A stretch of DNA of 64,000 nt from positions 149,924,285 to 149,988,284 of the forward strand of contig CM062293.1 in NCBI GenBank assembly GCA_031216915.1, read 5' to 3'. Both the position numbers and the translations under genes were made by a program. The notes under the pieces were generated by a model. The model was given only the letters and a program-made list of their open reading frames with translations, did no database searches and had not been told where the DNA came from. Position 1 is the first letter of the stretch. The number at the start of each line of letters is the position of its first letter. This document shows, in pieces, positions 57,300 through 64,000 of the stretch. The DNA is from Pictodentalium vernedei. Its lineage: Eukaryota; Mollusca; Scaphopoda; Dentaliida; Dentaliidae.

Positions 57300-57441
57300 A
57301 TCACCATTATGTTTTTATACAAAATGTTGTATCAGAGTCGAGATCTTGTTTCTAATGCCAGATCTCGACGAATCGAAAAATAACCATAGAAACAAGAGTG
57401 AGACTCTGATATAACATTTTGTATATTAACATTATGGTGAC
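57300..57441. mobile_element. 142-bp foldback MITE
   Basis: ATCACCATTATGTTTTTATA, CAAAATGTTGTATCAGAGTC on the left pair with GACTCTGATATAACATTTTG, TATATTAACATTATGGTGA on the right. The core contains GAGATCTTG/CAGATCTCG. Confidence 0.8.
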
Positions 57442-57480
57442 GATAGATTTATCTCACAATTCTCTACTGAAATAACTTGA

Positions 57481-57724
57481 TTAACACTTTAACTAACGAT
57501 TCGGACTCATCCGTCCACGTAATTTACGAACTGGGCTGTTGAAAAAAAATTTTCTTTTAAAAAAAAAATCAATAAAACCATATCATGTGGCCCCTCATTG
57601 GAACGAGCTCGTCGATCTCGTTCCAATGAGGGGCCACATGATAAGGGTTTATTGAATTTTTTTTAAAATATTTTTTTACAAAAAATCAAAATACTAAATT
57701 GTGATATCGTGTGCGTTTCTTTAA
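57481..57724. mobile_element. TTAA-type MITE, sub-family B
   Basis: TTAACACTTTAACTAACG at the left; GATATCGTGTGCG...TTAA at the right. The centre ACCATATCATGTGGCCCC and its inversion have a complete GGAACGAGCTCGTCGATCTC apex. Both stems carry GGCCCC where other copies have GACCCC, so the stem changed on both sides together. Confidence 0.88.
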
Positions 57725-58217
57725 CTTTCCAAGTTAGGAGGTACTCTATCAAATCAGGTCTAGAGGTGGAATCACATCAATATTTTATACTTTCAACACA
57801 GAATATTTCCATTTAGTGTTCCGTTCATTTCAACCTAAGAAGCTTTATTTGGCTGCACAATGCTCGTAAGCTTCAAAACAAAAAAAACAAAAAAAAACAA
57901 AAACAAAACAATTCTTTAAAGAAACAAACCCCGGTTACACCCAAACTCATTGATCCATTGAGATTTATACTTAGATGAACTCCACTCAAGGTTCCATCAC
58001 GAATTATCCAAATTCCAAAACTGGAGAAAAAAGATTTACACCTTACATCTAGCTCAAGGAAGAACAATACACCATGGAGGCTGAGTGTAAATAGCAGTTT
58101 GAGAAACTGTTGAATATTTCGAACTTACTTTCCATTTTGAAGGTATTATGGTTAAAAATAACTGAACATGTTATACAGGTCAACGAAGACATGACCAACA
58201 AGACCATACTACGTAAA

Positions 58218-58910
58218 GGAGTCATTACGATTACTGCTTTGATCCAAGATGACTGCGTGAGATTAAGGATCGGGGATCACAGAGACGTCCTATTACAAGT
58301 GAAATTAAGCTATACGACCACCCATTGGGAGTATCAGTCCTATTACTAACATGATGTTAGAGTTCTGATCCCTTCATGGATCACATCCACACAAGAGACA
58401 AGTTTATTGTATTTTCTTTCCTCGTTGCATGTTTCCATAAACCACCCAAATACCACAAAGAAAACAAAAAATGGAATTAGATGATAACAAAAAGGGTGTT
58501 GTGATTAGAAGGAGCCAATGGCACACCTTTACAAGAGTGGGAAAAACTGTTGTTCATGGGTTGAAAACACTTGTCTTTTCTTACTATGTTTTTCTGACAT
58601 AAAAAACTCTCGTTCGATTCCCTGTCTTATTACTCTGAAACCGTTAGCCACAGGGTTAATTCTTTCTGTTTTGCAGTTGTCAAGCGAACCCTACTGAACC
58701 ACCTCAAGACTATGAATACCCGCATTGATAGCTGACAGACCGAACAGCAACCAAAACGTCGTATGGTTGAGTTGCACATACACTTATTTAGGGATATAAG
58801 GAATTGAAACCCTCTACGGGTAATGATGAACCTTAATCTGATCTGTAATGGGGCGTCTCTGAGATCTCCGACCACATCTCACACCGCCATCTAGGAGCGA
58901 AACAGTAGCT
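58218..58910. repeat. Pair of diverged inverted copies
   Basis: 58225-58350 (GATCCAAGATGACTGCGTGA, GGGGATCACAGAGACGTCCT, ATTACAAGTGAAATTAAGC) matches the reverse complement of 58785-58910 (CTAGATGGCGGTGTGAGATG, GGAGATCTCAGAGACGCCCC, ATTACAGATCAGATTAAGG). They form a loose foldback around about 430 bp of unrelated sequence. Family unknown. Confidence 0.5.
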
Positions 58911-59750
58911 GTATTTTCTACACTGCTTACAGGGATCTGTTTTGCAACAGTGATTACAGGTTTTGGCTTGAGGTTTACTGTTGGAAAGAGGCCTCCCGAA
59001 TATATGAAATTTTATAGCATCAAAATTCTTAATGAAAAGAACTTCTGGAAGGAGCTGTAAAATTGCGGGCTGCTGAAATGGCTTCGGCAATCAAACAGAC
59101 ATGATGAAAGCTAGAATATTGGGGTTTTTTTTGTTTTCAAACCTCTTGTTTTAGGAATTTTTGTATTTGAACGGATTGGATCAGGTTATACAAAGAGAAT
59201 ATAAGAGAAATGTTAGTTTTGTGGGACCGATATGAAAAAGCATGCGACAAAGATTTATTTTGTTTCCCACCCATGAGGTCACTGTTGTATCAGTTGGGCC
59301 AACCAACAGTTTTGTTCTACGTATTATTAACATCTTTTATAAGTTTTTCTCACCCCCAGCGCAGTTATCAAAACAAATTCATAACAATATACAAGGAGAG
59401 CACCAAATTAACTATTTACAAAATATAAAAAAAATTCATCATAATGCTGTTATGAGTAAAGTGTTTTGTCTGTACTATTCGAAGCATTTCGTTGGAAAGC
59501 CTGGGTGGTCATGTGAATCGCATGATGCATTTTTGCAAAACTCATTTTCTGCATAACGCATTCCACATTTCGCATGACCATTTGTGCCTGCTTGCAATTT
59601 AATATTTTGTCTTTGCATTTCTAAATTTTCCCCAAGCTTAGTGCGTTTGACATGTACAGTACAGTCGCCGTGGATAGTCTGGTCGTAACCCACGCGCGGG
59701 CAATGATGTCCACGCATGCCTTTACTGGATAATAAAAATCAGCAGCAGCA
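58911..59750. other. Unassigned sequence
   Basis: No gene recognised. Confidence 0.45.
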
Positions 59751-59805
59751 AAATTTTAATTCATGAAGCACCGGGTTGTACCCGGTGCTTCATTAATTAA
59801 ATTTT
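59751..59805. repeat. Hairpin, ~25-bp arms
   Basis: AATTCATGAAGCACCGGGT and its inversion ACCCGGTGCTTCATTAATT surround a minimal loop (TGTA overlaps the stem tip). Nearly perfect; single copy. Confidence 0.8.
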
Positions 59806-59886
59806 TGATGATTATTCCTAAAATTAGTGTTTGGAATCTAATATTATTGCGTCCGTGGAAGTATTGCCGTGGACTGTACAATTCAA

Positions 59887-60125
59887 AGCCAAGTTCGACT
59901 TGTAGCCACGCGATAGCGAAAATCCCTGTCTTAAAACATGCCCGCTTGTGAATTTCTAGAATCTGTACAATAGGTTGTGGTTTTCCATTCACATCTTACT
60001 GTCCTATGAAAGTGTAGAATACAGTATACCTGTAATTTAACCTATACATGTCTGTCACGTGGTGCTCACGAATATAGTCACCAAATCAATATTGAACTTC
60101 GTGCATCGAAACTCCGAATGCAAAC
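59887..60125. repeat. 239-bp direct repeat, left copy
   Basis: AGCCAAGTTCGACTTGTAGC through CCGAATGCAAA is repeated in the same orientation at 60777-61015, about 93% identical by eye. The 651 bp between the copies include a sub-family C MITE remnant. Confidence 0.9.
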
Positions 60126-60283
60126 TTGGTGGTGTACTGTAATTGCAGTCTTGTTGAGTGAAAATCCTTCTACTATGTCACGTTGTCAATTCGTGGTACA
60201 TGATAGAATGCTTATGCTGGTCAGCACCATAATGCGTCCTGTGATTGTTTAACTTTGAACCATCAGGTTACAGATTAACTGCT

Positions 60284-60450
60284 GCTAATCCACTCCATTC
60301 TAATGTCGAAATATCGACATTTCAAGCAGAACTTTTTCCCATAATGCTACTGGGAGATTAACCAGTTCAGTCTCATCGAGCTCTGTCCAAACAAGATTGA
60401 ATTGGTTAAATTCCATTTGCGTTATGGAGAGAATTTGTTGCTTGGATTTT
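60284..60450. mobile_element. TTAA-type MITE, sub-family C, diverged
   Basis: GCTAATCCACTCCATTCTAATG, ATTTCAAGCAGAACTTTTTC, CCATAATGCTACTGGGAGAT and CAAACAAGATTGAATTGGTT align in order with the 10.49-kb element. The right end is eroded. Confidence 0.65.
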
Positions 60451-60776
60451 TTTTTTGTATTGTGACAGTGACTTTGTAGGTACCAACTGTTGTTTGTCTT
60501 TCTGCCGTACCGTATAGCTATATGTTTATGGTTTACATAGGCCCTATTCAATGCGGGAACAATCAAGAGAAACTTGGTGTGACTCACTTTTCCAGCTTAT
60601 CATTTGCTGATCCTTTCTTTGTAATGTGATACACAGTTGTTTATGTTACTTTGAACATTTTCCAACAGTGTCTCATATAACATCTTTCTTTTCGCGTAAT
60701 AAAAATGACTCAAATATGCGGTGAAGTGTCTTGGGCCGTTCACTGCCGTGAACAAATCATGACTTTTTCGCATTTC

Positions 60777-61015
60777 AGCCAAGTTCGACTTGTAGCCATG
60801 CGAGAGCGAAACTCCCTGTCTTAAAACATGCTCACTTGTGAATTTCTAGAATCTGTACAATAGTTTGTGGTATTCCATTCTCATCTTATTGTCCTATGAA
60901 AATGTAGAATACAGTATACCTGTAATTTAACCTATACATGTCTGTCACGTGGCACTCACGAATATAGTCACCAAAATCAATATTGAACTTCATGCATCGA
61001 AAATCCGAATGCAAA
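60777..61015. repeat. 239-bp direct repeat, right copy
   Basis: Partner of 59887-60125, offset 890 bp. Differences are scattered substitutions plus small compensating indels. Confidence 0.9.
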
Positions 61016-62677
61016 GTCTTAACATAATCAAAAATAATGAACATTTTATCTGTGCTCATCTCCAACTGAATATTTACAATTAATGTTTCACAAACCACAA
61101 GTATTAGTGATATCCAAAATACTGCATTGCATTAATGTCCTTCTGGGTGTATAACACAATTGTCTTGCGACTTTCAAAAATGAACGGAATGTGGATAGCC
61201 GCTAAAGTCATTAGTAACACAACCATGCAAATAAAACTGAAGTCACAATTCAAGGAAACGTTGAGCATAGCGGTGTATGTATGAAGTGATGTTCTAGCCT
61301 TTTTCTCCTCTTCATTTAGTCACAGATTTACTAATCGGTCTGTCAGTGTTTAGAAATTACTAGACTGGGAAATATGAAACACAAAGCCAGAATCATCTTT
61401 CGAACACGTGTTGTGCTTGCAGTTGAACCTTTTCTGTCCACGGAACCAAGTGCGTTGGTTCGTTCACCTAAAAACAAAAACAGATTAAATATATTATACA
61501 ATTGCAACAGATAGGAATTAAGTACTGTACGTGGGCACTGTGGACACGTAGCGGGATAAGATAGGAATGGTTTGTATGGGAGTCGGTAACATATTCCATG
61601 CAAAGACAAGCTTGGGTCCGAAAATCTCATCGTGACACTATGTTATTAACCCTCTAGCTGTCTAAACTTATGTAATCCGAGGAAGCTGAATTTATTACAA
61701 ATTCCATCACGTGAACGACAATGCCAAGTTTAACAGGGCAAGGATATCAGTCACTTCATTGCTCAGCAACATGGTGTAAAATGGGTGGACTTACCGGCTA
61801 AGATCCCTGGCTGCAACCCCACATAACATGTGTGGAACATCCTTGTAAGGAGGGTAGTCTATAGACAACCATCGTATGCCAAAGTAGTGAATCTACAGGA
61901 AGTTCTAACACAGAATTGCGGATATTCGTAAGTTGACCAACAGTATGCTGTGGTGTATCAAACATGCCATAAATGCAGGAGGTGACCCCACTAGTTAAAA
62001 GCTCGACCAGCAGAGACCACAAACAAAAACAGACATATTTCTTTTGAGAAAGACCACTTTGGTGTTCGATGCCTAGAATGATTTTTCTTACAATATGTAG
62101 TAATCCACCTATTCAGATTATATAGTTTTACATTCTTACATATTGCATATCAGAAATGTGTGTGTGAAGTGTATGTGTGTGTGTGTGGGGGGGGGGGGGG
62201 GTCGGAACTTTCTCTGTAAACTTTGGCGTGTGTGATTAACTCTGTTCTTCATTAGAGATATGTGTCTCACGTTAAAAATGGAAGTAGTCTCTTTATCAAT
62301 AAATATTTGATGCTAGAATTTTTAATTTCTAATTAAATCAAGTCACGGCCACTTTACAACAACCAAGAAAACACTGGGCATGTAAGTATTCGTCGGTAGG
62401 ATTCTAAATAATTTTTGGACGTCAAAATTTGTTCACATGTCTTTTTGGACTTCACATATCTTTACTTGTTATAATTAAACTCTATCACTGCAAATCTATA
62501 CAGAGAGAAATAATGTCACTCCCATGATAATATGAAGCACATTCACGGAATATTACGTTGTGGTACATGTACTTCAGGAAGGAGTTCAAATATGAGCTTT
62601 CCGGAGTCAACCAGTTAATTTATAATCCTTGTGAAGATGACAGGATGGGTAATGTTTTACGTCTATCAGCTGTTATT
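61016..62677. other. Unassigned; (GT)n and 15-G run
   Basis: No gene recognised. A GT microsatellite leads into a G run at 62187-62201. Confidence 0.45.
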
Positions 62678-62925
62678 TTAACCCTTTCAAACAGGTATGC
62701 ATACAATTTTTGCGTGAAGAAAAAATTGGTAGTGGACAAGCATACGATATAAAGAGCAAAACATCTAAGGCTCGGCTCGGTTATAATTTAATCCAACACC
62801 TCGACAGAGCTGTTGGATTAAATTATAACTGAACCTCCCACCAAACCAGGATGGTTTCGTCCATTTTGCCATTGATAGTATTGACTGAAAGATATTTTCC
62901 AGGGCGCCAGTGCTGAAAGGGTCAA
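62678..62925. mobile_element. TTAA-type MITE, sub-family F
   Basis: TTAACCCTTTCAAACAGG at the left; CCAGTGCTGAAAGGGTCAA at the right. The off-centre palindrome GGTTATAATTTAATCCAACA/TGTTGGATTAAATTATAACT lies at 62779-62834. The same TTAA-CCCTTT end style as sub-families A, B and E, with a different hairpin. Confidence 0.8.
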
Positions 62926-62963
62926 TCGACACTTCAAATGCGAATGTTGTCGAACTTGTGACT

Positions 62964-63318
62964 ATTATTTATTTATTTAGTAGGGTTTAACGAAACTTTC
63001 GGCACCCAGGGTCATCTCGAGTCGGACAGTTTTACGGGTGGAGGAAGCCGGAGTACCATGAGAGTACCACCGAGCAACGACAAGTAACTGTCAAACTCCC
63101 CAACATACTAACTCCATACAATCAGGGTTATCATTGGTTGAAGACAAGTGCACCATCGACGTGCAGTACATCTTAGTACACATCGCCACCGTGCCCCCAC
63201 ATCGGCAATTGGGATTTAGTGTCTTGGCCAAGGACACACGCGGTTGCGCAGGTGGGATTCGAACCGAGGACCTCTTGGCATGCAGCCTGCATCTCTTCCT
63301 ACTGAGTCACCGCGCTCC
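62964..63318 (-). mobile_element. Full-length tRNA-derived SINE
   Basis: On the minus strand: a tRNA-like head GCGCGGTGACTCAGTAGGAA ... CTCGGTTCGAATCCCACC (A and B boxes), the body (CATCGACGTGCAGTACAT inverted, GGCTTCCTCCACCCGTAAAA), then GTTTCGTTAAACCC and a short AAAT tail. Head and body parallel the 3.6-kb copy, but the sequence is diverged and no target duplication is obvious. Confidence 0.9.
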
Positions 63319-64000
63319 CAATGTCTGTCTAGCCTGTATTACATTTCTAAATCTCTAAAACACTTTCTGCCAAACTACAGATAAACAAACGGTATATGGG
63401 AGAAATACTTCACTGTCAAAAATGTAATGCTTCAACCTGAAAAATTGCATGCAAACTGCTGAAAGGCCATTTTCAGCCACCCAGAAGCCGCAAGAGTAGA
63501 ATTTTGCCACCACACCGAGCTACATATCCTTGATGATATCATCCCTTTTTTCATTTTTAAAAATGTGAAAAAATAATATTTTTCGTCTCATATATATTTA
63601 GTTACCCGACTCGGAACAACACAGTGTAAAAACTAGTTCAATAATATTAAACTCCGACTTCGCGAAACTAATTTATGGTTGTGTTTTTATAGATCTTTGG
63701 CGTTGTTGGAGTTGAATATTAGCATTCAAATCCTTGTTAGGAAAAACATTGTTACAGACTTTGTGAGGGTAGGCTCGTTTTACGCTCATAAATCTTACCG
63801 TTAGTACTGTTTTCAGTCTCTATTATCTATTGTCCACATTCTCAAGCAAAATAGTTACAACGTCAGAATGAACAAGTGAAGGACATCCGAAATTTTGAAC
63901 TTTATAAACAAATTTTTTGAAAATGAAGCAAAAACTTTAAACCTGTCAATCTAAACTCAGAGAAAGTGTATGGCGTCATAAAACTGGAAAGTTATTAAAC
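63319..64000. other. Unassigned sequence
   Basis: No gene or repeat recognised up to the window end. Confidence 0.45.

Noticed and set aside
58833-59090. Cysteine-rich small protein (CNHCCKTDPCKQC)
   Set aside because: It overlaps the arm of a diverged inverted repeat; cysteine spacing matches no family I recognise, and the open frame has no supporting context.
63250-63318. A tRNA gene on the minus strand
   Set aside because: A and B boxes are present, but the acceptor stem does not close and the sequence continues into the SINE body. The same applies at 3.9, 12.6 and 15.3 kb.

Overview
This 64-kb window is AT-rich eukaryotic DNA in which I find no intact host gene. Its mobile-element content (tRNA- and 5S-derived SINEs, L2/CR1-like and other LINEs, Tc1, mariner and hAT remnants, very many palindromic MITEs) suggests a marine invertebrate, possibly a non-vertebrate deuterostome. 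The sequence alone does not settle the species. Open reading frames are short. The few with recognisable protein content are broken transposable elements, plus one possible exon of a type II membrane protein at 12.2-12.55 kb that carries a frameshift.

Layout. 1-12 kb: hairpin MITEs, a nested SINE (3.5-4.2 kb) and a large compound foldback (6.1-6.8 kb). 12-20 kb: the possible broken exon with a perfect hairpin beside its start codon and a SINE behind it, then three copies of an unnamed ~700-bp repeat with a hairpin core (15.4, 18.4, 19.2 kb). 20-33 kb: sparse MITEs, a second copy of the compound foldback (24 kb) and two copies of a ~500-bp repeat (27.2, 32.7 kb). 33.6-34.9 kb: three tandem copies of a 451-bp unit. 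36-42 kb: mariner and Tc1 transposase remnants and a MITE whose palindrome centre was hit by another palindrome. 42.3-45.4 kb: a 5'-truncated LINE flanked by a 51-bp target-site duplication. 46.5-47.8 kb: a probable lone LTR. 50.8-52.9 kb: a three-level nest (MITE in hAT element in L2/CR1-like LINE). 53.3-53.7 kb: a 5S-rRNA-derived SINE. 54.0-54.4 kb: a foldback element built from a palindromic minisatellite. 55-64 kb: more foldbacks, a 239-bp direct duplication, a MITE and a full SINE.

The main theme is one large set of TTAA-flanked, CCCTTT-ended (piggyBac-like) palindromic MITEs. Two sub-families with unrelated arms share the same central hairpin. A second theme is SINE modularity: tRNA-type and 5S-type heads sit on the same body and (AAAT)n tail. 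No element here looks able to move by itself. Coordinates of degenerate repeats are approximate.
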